Part shown: one piece after another, positions 1 to 5,659 of the stretch
Layout: each line of letters starts with the position of its first letter
How positions within the stretch are numbered: the stretch's first letter is position 1
Assembly: GCA_021779655.1 (NCBI GenBank)
Contig: JAJYAF010000165.1
Location: 1 to 5,659 of the forward strand
Direction of reading: 5' to 3'
DNA: 5,659 bases
Origin: Pseudomonadota bacterium
GTDB taxonomy: Bacteria; Pseudomonadota; Alphaproteobacteria; Acetobacterales; Acetobacteraceae
The notes under the pieces: generated by a model
What the model saw: only the letters and a program-made list of their open reading frames with translations
Databases searched by the model: none
Told to the model about the DNA's origin: nothing
Program-made: the position numbers and the translations under genes

Positions 1-239
1 GGCCGATTTTGATGACCACGGTGGCCGCCATGCTCTCGGCCGTGCCGCTATGGCTGGGTGGCGGCACGGGTTCGGAACTGCGGGCACCGCTTGGGCTTGC
101 CATCATCGGCGGGCTGATGGTGAGCCAGGTGCTGACCTTGTTCACGACGCCGGTGATCTACCTCGCCTTCGATGCGCTGGCCCGCCGGTTCGGCACCCGC
201 CCGGCCAACCCTATTCCGCCTGAAGGCTCGGCGGCATGA
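1..239 (+). CDS. RND multidrug efflux permease, MdtB/MuxB-type, C-terminal end only
   Basis: This is the final 79 codons (reading frame from base 3) of an inner-membrane, proton-driven RND drug exporter. The gene begins upstream of the window. The fragment opens with PILMTT, the start of transmembrane helix 11; its first Thr matches AcrB T978, a member of the proton relay. A G-rich loop and helix 12 follow, ending in [13 protein letters not shown], then a short Pro-rich cytoplasmic tail. The FTTPVIYL ending resembles E. coli MdtB, whereas the next gene has the YTTPV ending of MdtC, so the pair looks like MdtB then MdtC. The stop codon overlaps the next start in an ATGA, which indicates coupled translation. 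MdtB and MdtC are known to form a mixed trimer, and partnership here is inferred from order and overlap. The RND family call is firm; the MdtB subtype rests on a short stretch. Confidence 0.93.
   Translation, partial: PILMTTVAAMLSAVPLWLGGGTGSELRAPLGLAIIGGLMVSQVLTLFTTPVIYLAFDALARRFGTRPANPIPPEGSAA
222..226 (+). promoter_or_regulatory. Ribosome binding site of the MdtC-type gene
   Basis: GAAGG lies inside the end of the upstream RND gene, nine bases before the ATG at 236. It supports that ATG as the start. The ATGA overlap also allows re-initiation by ribosomes finishing the upstream gene. Confidence 0.6.
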
Positions 240-3200
240 ACCTTTCCGCGATATTTATCCGGCGGCCGGTTGCCACCACGCTGCTGGCGCTTGGCATTGC
301 CCTTTCAGGTATTCTCGGATTCGTGAAGCTGCCGGCGGCGCCCTTGCCGAAGATTTCCTTTCCAACCATCGAGGTGATGGCGCAAATGGCGGGCGCCAGC
401 CCCAGCACCATGGCGCAGACGGTGGCGGAGCCGCTGGAGCGGCATCTCGGCGTCATTTCCGACGTGACGGAAATGACCTCGCAAAGCGGTGTCGGCGTCA
501 GCCGGATCACGCTGCAGTTCGGCCTGGACCGGGATATCAACGGTGCCGCGCGCGACGTGGAGGCGGCAATTCAGGCGGCGCGCGCCGATCTGCCGACCAG
601 CTTGCGCAGCAACCCGACCTACCACGAATACAACCCGGCCGAAGCGCCGATGATGGTGCTGGCGCTCACCTCCGACACGCTGACCCGCGCGCAGCTCTAC
701 GATTCCGCCGATACGGTGCTGCAACAGCAATTTTCGCAAATTGCCGGTGTTGGCGATGTGGAGCTGGGCGGCTCGGCCTTGCCGGCGGTCCGGGTGGATT
801 TGCAGCCGGGGCCGCTCAACCAATACGGCATCGGGCTTGAGGATGTGCGCGCGGCGCTGGCCGCGGCGAATGCCGATAGTCCGAAAGGCTATATCGAAAA
901 CAACGGCCTGCGCTATCAGCTTTATTGTAACGACCAGGCGAGGGTGGCGGCGCGGTATCTTGGCCTGGTGATCGCCTGGCGCAACGGTGCCGCCGTGCGG
1001 CTTAGCGATATCGCTACCGTGACGAATTCGGTTGAGAATGTGAACAATGCCGGGCTGTATAACGGCAAGCCGGCCGTGCTCGTGATTATCCATCCGAGCC
1101 CCGGCGCCAATATCATTAAAACGGTTGACCAGATCAAGGAAACACTGCCTATGCTACGCGCGGCCTTGCCGCCCAGCGTGCAAATCAACGTGGCGATGGA
1201 CCGTTCGCAATCCATTCGCGGCGCGCTCTTCGATACCGAGCAGACGCTGTTTATCTCGGTTCTGCTGGTGGTAGCGGTTGTTTTCGTGTTTCTGCGCTCC
1301 GGGCGCGCAACGCTTATTCCGGGCGTCGTGGTGCCGATTTCCATTATCGGCACGTTCGGGCCGATGTATCTGCTGGGCTTCAACCTGGACAACCTTTCAC
1401 TGATGGCGCTGACGATCGCCACGGGCTTTGTCGTGGATGACGCGGTGGTGGTTGTGGAAAATACCTATCGGCATTTGGAAGAAGGCACGCCTCCGTTCGA
1501 GGCGGCGTTGCACGGCAGCCGGGAGGTGAGTTTCACCGTTCTTTCGATGAGCCTTTCCCTGATTGCCGTGTTTCTGCCGATCCTGCTGATGCCGGGCGTG
1601 GTCGGCCGGCTGTTCCGCGAATTCGCGGAGACGCTTTCAATCACCATTCTGATTTCACTTCTCGTTTCGCTGACGCTGACGCCGATGCTTTGCGCGCGGT
1701 TTCTGCATTCGGGCGTGCCGTCCGGGGCGGCGCGGCCGGGCCGGCTTATCCGGCTGCTGGAGGCCGAGTTCGACCGCCTGCTTGCCGGCTACCGTGCGTC
1801 GCTCGGCTGGGCGCTGCGGCACCGGCGGCTTGTCGGTATTGGCTTCGTTTTGAGCATCGCGCTTAATGTCGTCCTGTTCGTCATGGTTCCGAAAGGGTTT
1901 TTTCCGGAGCAGGATAACGGGTTGATCATCGGCACGGTGCAGGCGGATCAGGATATTTCCTTCGCGCTGATGCGCCGGAAGATGATCGCCCTGCAGAACG
2001 TCATTCAGCACGATCCCGGCGTTGCCTCGGTTGCCGGGTTCACCGGCGGGCGCGCCACCAATAGCGGCTTTATTTTCATCACGCTGAAGTCGCTGGCGCA
2101 GCGCCACGTTTCCGCGACCCGTATCGTGGCGCGTCTGCGCCGGCCGCTTGGCCGAATTGCCGGCGCGCAGATTTTTCTGGTGCCGGCACAGGATCTGACG
2201 GTGGGCGCCCGCCAGGGCAACGCCGAATATCAGTACACGCTGACGAGCGATGACAGCGCCGATCTCTATGCCTGGGTGCCGCGTATCGTTGCCGCCCTGC
2301 ACAAGCGGAAAGGACTCTTGGATGTGAATTCCGATCTTCAGCAGGGCGGTCTGGAAACCGATGTCGTCATCAACCGGCCTATCGCCGCCGCCTATGGAAT
2401 CACGCCGCAGGAGATCGACTCCACCTTGTACGACGCGTATGGCCAGCGTGCCGTTTCCACGATTTACAGCGCGCTCAATCAATACGAAGTCGTCATGGAG
2501 CTGGCGCCGCAATATCTGCAAACGCCGGACATGCTGAAGCTGATCTATGTCAGCACCTCCGGCGGCCGCGCCAGCGGCACATCGAGCACGCAGCTTGCCG
2601 CCGGCAGCGTGATCGGCACCGCCAAAAACACCGACGCCTCGGTGCAGACCACCATGGTCGCGCTGGATTCGGCCACCAACGCGGCAATCAACAGCATCGC
2701 CACCAGCGGGCGGACCAGTGCCTCAAGCGGCACGGCCGTGAGCACGCACGTGGAAAACATGGTCCCGCTGGCCGCGGTTGCGAGCTATCGCCCGGGGACG
2801 ACGCCGATCACGGTCAACCACCAAGGCGGCCGGATTTCCAGCACCATCAGCTTCAATCTGCCCCCGGGCGTCGCGCTCGGCACTGCTTACAGCGAGATCA
2901 ACCGGACCATGAGCGATCTCGACGTGCCGCTCACCATCCACGGCATGTTCGCCGGCACTGCGGCGGCGTTCCAGGCCTCGCTCGGCACTGAGCCGCTGCT
3001 GATCCTGGCGGCGCTGGCGACAGTGTATATCGTGCTCGGCATTCTCTATGAAAGCACGATTCATCCGGTGACGATTATTTCGACCATTCCTTCCGCGGGC
3101 ATCGGCGCGCTGCTGCTGCTGCTGCTGCTCGACATGCCGCTGACCATCATCGCGCTGATCGGCGTGATTCTTCTTATCGGCATCGTGAAGAAGAACGCCA

Positions 3201-3544
3201 TTCTGATGATCGATTTCGCGCTGCAACTGGAACGCGCCGAAAATCTGGCGCCGGAGGAGGCGATTTACAGAGCGGCTCTCTTGCGCTTCCGCCCGATATT
3301 GATGACCACCTGCGCGGCCATCCTCGGCGCGCTGCCGCTGGCCATCGCGCTGGGGCAGGGGGCTTCGCTGCGCCAGCCGCTGGGCGTTACGATCATCGGT
3401 GGGCTGATCGTGAGCCAGGCGCTAACATTGTACACCACCCCGGTGCTGTATGTGTTCATGGACCGTCTCGGCATCCGCCTGCGCGGGCGGTTGGGCGGTG
3501 CGCCGCCGCGTGCCGGCGGCATCGCGGAGCCAGTGGGGCCATGA
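236..3544 (+). CDS. mdtC: RND multidrug efflux permease, MdtC/MuxC-type, with extra periplasmic insert
   Basis: This inner-membrane subunit of a tripartite efflux pump exports drugs in exchange for protons. The start at 236 is supported by the N-terminus [17 protein letters not shown], which matches that of E. coli MdtC, and by GAAGG upstream. Visible order: helix 1 (about 11-33), first periplasmic porter/docking half, helices 2-6 (about 337-490), helix 7 (about 531-553), second periplasmic half, helices 8-12 (about 919-1075). The proton relay is intact: D401-D402 in [13 protein letters not shown] (AcrB D407/D408), K986 in IVKKNAI (AcrB K940), R1017 and T1024 in [10 protein letters not shown] (AcrB R971/T978). 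The motif FFPEQDNG follows helix 7. It is 1102 residues against about 1025 for MdtC. Most of the excess is a Ser/Thr/Ala-rich insert at about 778-841 within the second periplasmic half. It overlaps both neighbours by ATGA. Family and subtype are firm; substrates cannot be read, though relatives MdtBC and MuxBC handle novobiocin-like drugs and bile salts or macrolides. Confidence 0.95.
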   Translation: MNLSAIFIRRPVATTLLALGIALSGILGFVKLPAAPLPKISFPTIEVMAQMAGASPSTMAQTVAEPLERHLGVISDVTEMTSQSGVGVSRITLQFGLDRDINGAARDVEAAIQAARADLPTSLRSNPTYHEYNPAEAPMMVLALTSDTLTRAQLYDSADTVLQQQFSQIAGVGDVELGGSALPAVRVDLQPGPLNQYGIGLEDVRAALAAANADSPKGYIENNGLRYQLYCNDQARVAARYLGLVIAWRNGAAVRLSDIATVTNSVENVNNAGLYNGKPAVLVIIHPSPGANIIKTVDQIKETLPMLRAALPPSVQINVAMDRSQSIRGALFDTEQTLFISVLLVVAVVFVFLRSGRATLIPGVVVPISIIGTFGPMYLLGFNLDNLSLMALTIATGFVVDDAVVVVENTYRHLEEGTPPFEAALHGSREVSFTVLSMSLSLIAVFLPILLMPGVVGRLFREFAETLSITILISLLVSLTLTPMLCARFLHSGVPSGAARPGRLIRLLEAEFDRLLAGYRASLGWALRHRRLVGIGFVLSIALNVVLFVMVPKGFFPEQDNGLIIGTVQADQDISFALMRRKMIALQNVIQHDPGVASVAGFTGGRATNSGFIFITLKSLAQRHVSATRIVARLRRPLGRIAGAQIFLVPAQDLTVGARQGNAEYQYTLTSDDSADLYAWVPRIVAALHKRKGLLDVNSDLQQGGLETDVVINRPIAAAYGITPQEIDSTLYDAYGQRAVSTIYSALNQYEVVMELAPQYLQTPDMLKLIYVSTSGGRASGTSSTQLAAGSVIGTAKNTDASVQTTMVALDSATNAAINSIATSGRTSASSGTAVSTHVENMVPLAAVASYRPGTTPITVNHQGGRISSTISFNLPPGVALGTAYSEINRTMSDLDVPLTIHGMFAGTAAAFQASLGTEPLLILAALATVYIVLGILYESTIHPVTIISTIPSAGIGALLLLLLLDMPLTIIALIGVILLIGIVKKNAILMIDFALQLERAENLAPEEAIYRAALLRFRPILMTTCAAILGALPLAIALGQGASLRQPLGVTIIGGLIVSQALTLYTTPVLYVFMDRLGIRLRGRLGGAPPRAGGIAEPVGP
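2567..2758 (+). other. Ser/Thr/Ala-rich insertion in the docking domain of the MdtC-type pump
   Basis: This codes for residues about 778-841. In E. coli MdtC, recalled from memory, about seven residues separate the strand ending FV from IPLSYFAKW. Here 70 residues separate YV (771-772) from VPLAAVASY (843 on), so about 63 are extra. By count, 23 of 64 are Ser or Thr and 12 are Ala, with few charges (R778, K797, D800, D811, R826, H838, E840). The middle (about 799-822) could form an amphipathic helix, with Gly/Ser-rich linkers either side. Reading frame and base composition continue smoothly, and flanking family motifs are intact, so this is an in-frame extension of the protein and not a broken gene. 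Its role is unknown. Confidence 0.85.
2573..2746 (+). repeat. Imperfect short direct repeat at the edges of the insertion
   Basis: AGCGGCAC followed by GAGCACG occurs at 2573-2590 with a 3-base gap, and again at 2726-2746 with a 6-base gap. The copies start 153 bases apart, a whole number of codons, and are read in the same frame as SGTSST and SGTAVST. The surrounding protein is also alike ([12 protein letters not shown] against [15 protein letters not shown]). This may be a decayed duplication or only convergence of low-complexity Ser/Thr/Gly codons. Confidence 0.4.
3110..3127 (+). repeat. (CTG)6 trinucleotide run coding for leucines in helix 9
   Basis: Six CTG codons in a row, followed by CTC, give seven consecutive leucines in transmembrane helix 9 of the MdtC-type pump. 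The E. coli MdtC segment here is more varied (GALLALELF). Slippage in steps of three would change helix length without breaking the frame. Confidence 0.8.
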
Positions 3545-4974
3545 GAACGGGTCTTGCGCCGCTATTGCTGGCCCTGGCTGTCACCGGGTGCATGGTGGGG
3601 CCCGATTACCGCAAGCCTCCGGCGATCGTGCCGGCCGCGTACAAGGAAGCGCCCGCCGCGCCGAAGGGCTGGAAGCAGGCCAGTCCGGAAGACGCCATTC
3701 CGAAAGGCCACTGGTGGACGATCTATCACGACCCTGATCTGAGCCGCCTGGAGCCGCTGGTTGCGGTGAGCAACCAGACGATTGCCGCGGATTACGCGGC
3801 CTATGAGGAGGCGCGGGAGATCGTGGCCGAGACGCGCGCCCAGCTATTTCCGGCCATCGGGCTTACCGGCAGCGCCACCCGGTCCGGTTCCGGCGGTTCT
3901 TCCTTCGGTTCCGGCCCGCGAACCTCCGGCACATTCGAAGGCAGCGCCAGCTGGGCGCCGGACATCTGGGGCACGATCCGGCGGGAGGTGGAGGGGAACA
4001 TCGCGGCGGCGCAGGTGTCCGAAGCCGATCTCGCCAACGCCACCCTTTCCGCGCAGGCCGCGCTTGGCCAGGACTATATTGCTCTGCGCGCCGCGGATTC
4101 GATGATCACGCTGCTGCAACAGACCGTGACGGCCTATCAGCAGAGCCTTCAGATTACCGAGAACAAGTTCAATGCCGGCGTTGCCGCGCCCTCCGATGTG
4201 CTGACCGCCCGTGCTCAGCTGGAGGGCGCGCAGGCCCAGCTGATCAACGAGGGCGCGGTGCGCGCGCAATATGAGCATGCGATCGCGGTCCTGATCGGGC
4301 AACCGCCGGCCGGTCTCACGATCGCGCCCGGCGGGCTGATCACCGTGGTCCCGGAAATCCCCGCCGGCCTGCCTTCCGGACTGCTGGAGCGCCGGCCCGA
4401 TATCGCGTCGGCGGAGCGGACGATGGCGGAGGAGAATGCGCGGATCGGGGTACAGATCGCCGCCTTCTACCCCAGCATCAGCCTTTCGGCGCTGGGCGGC
4501 TATTCCGCCGATCCCATCACGAACCTGTTCTCGGTCAGCAACGCGCTGTGGTCGCTTGGGGTCGATGCCAGCGAAACCTTGTTCGCGGGCGGCGCCCGCA
4601 CCGCCGCGGTCCGTGCCGCACAGTTCACCTACCAGCAGAGTGTGGCGAATTACCGGCAGACGGTGCTCACGGCCTTCCAGGAGGTGGAAACGGATCTCTC
4701 CAACCTGCGCATCCTGGCGCAACAGGCGGTGGTGGAGCAGGCGGCGGTGAATGACGCGGCGCGGGCCGTGCAGATCGCGCTGAACGAATACGCGGCGGGC
4801 ACCCAGGATTACACTACCGTTGTGACCGCGCAATCAACGCTGCTCAGCGATCAGGAAAGCGCCCTTATCGTGCAGCAGGACCGGCTGCAGGACAGTATTC
4901 TGCTGGTTCAGGATCTGGGCGGGGGCTGGCGGGCGCCGCCGGATTTTTCCGCTGAAGCTTTCTCCAAAGGTTGA
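3541..4974 (+). CDS. Outer-membrane efflux channel lipoprotein, NodT/OprM family
   Basis: This is the outer-membrane factor of the pump, a trimeric TolC-like channel that carries substrates from the RND pump and adaptor across the outer membrane. The N-terminus is a lipoprotein signal: a hydrophobic run ending in lipobox VTGC, with the acylated Cys at residue 17. Residue 18 is Met and not Asp, consistent with outer-membrane delivery. The typical VGPDYRKP motif follows. Two outer-membrane-efflux repeats are seen at about 64-250 and 275-465, each with long Ala/Gln/Glu-rich helices. Hallmarks are WAPDIWG (138-144), the first-repeat motif FNAGVAAPSDVL, and LLERRPDI (281-288) opening the second repeat. 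A Gly/Ser-rich stretch at about 117-131 probably forms an extracellular loop. Its length of 477 is normal for the family. The start overlaps the pump stop as ATGA with only GGGG just upstream, suggesting coupled translation. The position after two RND genes matches OpmB in muxABC-opmB. Confidence 0.95.
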   Translation: MRTGLAPLLLALAVTGCMVGPDYRKPPAIVPAAYKEAPAAPKGWKQASPEDAIPKGHWWTIYHDPDLSRLEPLVAVSNQTIAADYAAYEEAREIVAETRAQLFPAIGLTGSATRSGSGGSSFGSGPRTSGTFEGSASWAPDIWGTIRREVEGNIAAAQVSEADLANATLSAQAALGQDYIALRAADSMITLLQQTVTAYQQSLQITENKFNAGVAAPSDVLTARAQLEGAQAQLINEGAVRAQYEHAIAVLIGQPPAGLTIAPGGLITVVPEIPAGLPSGLLERRPDIASAERTMAEENARIGVQIAAFYPSISLSALGGYSADPITNLFSVSNALWSLGVDASETLFAGGARTAAVRAAQFTYQQSVANYRQTVLTAFQEVETDLSNLRILAQQAVVEQAAVNDAARAVQIALNEYAAGTQDYTTVVTAQSTLLSDQESALIVQQDRLQDSILLVQDLGGGWRAPPDFSAEAFSKG

Positions 4975-5011
4975 AAACGCATTTTTAATTGGTGCGGCGA
5001 GCATGGAAGCG

Positions 5012-5030
5012 TGTGCCCTGAAACTGTGCC
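5012..5030. repeat. Direct repeat TGTGCC-N7-TGTGCC upstream of the barrel gene
   Basis: Two exact TGTGCC copies (5012-5017 and 5025-5030) start 13 bases apart in the gap after the efflux operon. The spacing is not a clean helical turn. It could be a regulator site or chance; no known site is recognised. Confidence 0.3.
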
Positions 5031-5040
5031 AAATTTGCAA

Positions 5041-5059
5041 CAATAAGAGAATGTTATTG
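5041..5059. promoter_or_regulatory. Inverted repeat CAATAA-N7-TTATTG, possible operator
   Basis: This is a perfect 6-bp dyad with a 7-base centre, sitting about 80-100 bases before the barrel gene start in AT-rich DNA. The symmetry would suit a dimeric repressor or activator. It is too AT-rich and lacks the following T-run needed for a good intrinsic terminator. It lies just upstream of the promoter-like elements at 5064-5077, which fits an operator or activator site. No specific regulator is recognised. Confidence 0.35.
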
Positions 5060-5063
5060 CGGG

Positions 5064-5077
5064 TAAAATGCTATCGT
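5064..5077 (+). promoter_or_regulatory. Weak candidate -10 elements for the barrel gene
   Basis: TAAAAT (5064-5069) differs from the -10 consensus by one base. The overlapping TGCTATCGT (5069-5077) fits an extended -10 pattern, TG-N-TAT--T. No good -35 stands at the right distance from either. A further AT stretch, TATATA (5101-5106), also lacks a properly spaced -35 (nearest TTGCTT at 5084, only 11 bases away). A promoter somewhere in 5030-5110 is likely because a new, functionally separate gene begins at 5142, but the exact position is uncertain. Confidence 0.3.
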
Positions 5078-5131
5078 GATGCATTGCTTGTCCTTAGGGG
5101 TATATAGACACCGAATTCCACCGCCGATTTG

Positions 5132-5136
5132 GGAGG
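5132..5136 (+). promoter_or_regulatory. Strong ribosome binding site of the barrel gene
   Basis: GGAGG lies five bases before the ATG at 5142. It is the best Shine-Dalgarno sequence in the window and fixes the start of the outer-membrane protein gene. It suggests high translation, as usual for abundant porin-like proteins. Confidence 0.85.
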
Positions 5137-5141
5137 CTTTA

Positions 5142-5659
5142 ATGAGATTACGCACACTTCTTATAGGCGCGACCTGCCTTGCCATGCCGGTTCTCGCTCA
5201 GGCCCAGCCTGTGACCGGGCCTTACGTCAACCTGTTCGGCGGCGGCACTTTCGAGAACCCCGTCAACTACCGCTTCAATACGCCGGGTGGTGATACCGGA
5301 CGCCTGCAATGGAAGCTGGGCTATACGGTGATGGGCGGCATTGGCTACGGTTTCGGGAATGGCTTCCGGATCGAGGCCGACGGTGATTATCTGCATACCA
5401 CCGTCCACAAGGCCGATTCCAATTCCGGCACGCAAACCCGGCTCTTCGGCGCGGAAAAGAATTATGGCGGTTTCATTAACGTTCTGTACGATGTACCGCT
5501 GGATCTCCCGATTTCGCCATTTGTCGGCGCCGGGGTGGGCTGGCAGGTCGTGGCCTATGACCCCACCATCCGCAGCCCAGGGGTTGTCTCGATTTTTGAT
5601 ACCAAAGGCAGCTTCGCCTATGATGTGATCGGCGGCATTTCCTATCAGTTGCCGACAGT
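5142..5659 (+). CDS. Outer-membrane beta-barrel protein (OmpA-like barrel), C-terminus outside window
   Basis: This is an open frame of 172 codons with no stop before the window end. It starts with a classic Sec signal peptide: MRLR, a hydrophobic core, then AQA with predicted cleavage after residue 21. The mature part has alternating polar/hydrophobic strands rich in Gly and aromatic residues: GPYVNLFGGG, VMGGIGYGFGNGFRIEADG, GGFINVLYDV, ISPFVGAGVGW, and SFAYDVIGGISYQLP. Each looks like an outer-membrane strand, joined by longer polar loops such as the one around HKADSNSGTQ. This pattern fits the OmpA-type eight-stranded barrel (OMP_b-brl group). Many such proteins in Alphaproteobacteria continue into a peptidoglycan-binding OmpA domain, which cannot be checked here. 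A strong GGAGG and a 167-base gap from the efflux operon suggest its own promoter and a separate structural role. The barrel call is good; the exact subfamily is not settled. Confidence 0.85.
   Translation, partial: MRLRTLLIGATCLAMPVLAQAQPVTGPYVNLFGGGTFENPVNYRFNTPGGDTGRLQWKLGYTVMGGIGYGFGNGFRIEADGDYLHTTVHKADSNSGTQTRLFGAEKNYGGFINVLYDVPLDLPISPFVGAGVGWQVVAYDPTIRSPGVVSIFDTKGSFAYDVIGGISYQLPT

Noticed and set aside
1..170. DNA similarity between 1-170 and about 3296-3465, looking like a long direct repeat
   Set aside because: Both encode helices 11-12 of paralogous RND subunits. The similarity is imperfect and explained by ancient gene duplication and conserved protein sequence, not by a recent repeat or mobile element.
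305..1093. Open frame on the - strand (262 codons) opposite the start of the MdtC-type gene
   Set aside because: Same reasoning: the sense strand holds conserved RND motifs throughout, and the antisense product has no motif or plausible start context.
1655..2521. Long open frame on the - strand (288 codons) opposite the RND gene
   Set aside because: Antisense shadow of an unmistakable RND gene. Composition is rich in Arg, Gln and His, with no family motifs.
2567..2758. Possibility that the insertion is an intein, mobile element or frameshift artefact
   Set aside because: It is far too short for an intein and has no splice-junction residues. There is no transposase or terminal inverted repeat, and frame and composition continue normally across it with intact family motifs on both sides.
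3844..4833. Long open frame on the - strand (329 codons) opposite the channel gene
   Set aside because: It lies entirely opposite a clear NodT/OprM gene. Its translation is Arg/Gly/His-rich low-quality protein typical of the antisense of GC-rich coding DNA, with no recognisable domain.
4955..4990. Possible intrinsic terminator after the channel gene (CTTT-CTCC-AAAG then ATTTTTAATT)
   Set aside because: The stem is only four A/T-rich pairs plus a mismatch, and the T-run is separated from it by about a dozen bases. It is not a convincing terminator, so the end of the efflux transcript stays undetermined.

Overview
This GC-rich window reads as one chromosomal operon segment of an alphaproteobacterium. 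The style of the outer-membrane barrel protein and of the pump proteins suggests the acetic-acid-bacteria group (Acetobacteraceae), but that placement is an inference from general resemblance, not a database match. All four genes lie on the + strand.

Layout: positions 1-239 hold the last 79 codons of an RND-family inner-membrane pump subunit of MdtB/MuxB type. A second, complete RND subunit of MdtC/MuxC type (236-3544, 1102 aa) starts inside the stop codon of the first. A complete NodT/OprM-type outer-membrane factor lipoprotein (3541-4974, 477 aa) starts inside the stop codon of the second. Both junctions are ATGA overlaps, so the three genes almost certainly share one transcript with coupled translation. 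The gene order RND-RND-OMF matches the MuxABC-OpmB layout of Pseudomonas. The periplasmic adaptor (MdtA/MuxA) would be expected upstream, outside the window. Together they would form a tripartite, proton-driven drug efflux pump with a mixed MdtB/MdtC-type trimer.

A 167-bp, comparatively AT-rich gap (4975-5141) follows. It contains a short direct repeat, a 6-bp-arm inverted repeat (CAATAA-N7-TTATTG), weak promoter-like elements and a strong ribosome binding site. No convincing terminator was found. It precedes a separate gene (5142 to the window end) for a secreted outer-membrane beta-barrel protein, possibly the N-terminal barrel of an OmpA-family protein, which runs off the edge.

The most unusual item is a Ser/Thr/Ala-rich insertion of about 64 residues in the MdtC-type subunit (about residues 778-841, nt 2567-2758). 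It lies where E. coli MdtC, as I recall its sequence, has only a seven-residue turn. By alignment to AcrB this turn is in the docking domain that faces the outer-membrane channel. The rest of the window is a well-formed but conventional efflux operon.
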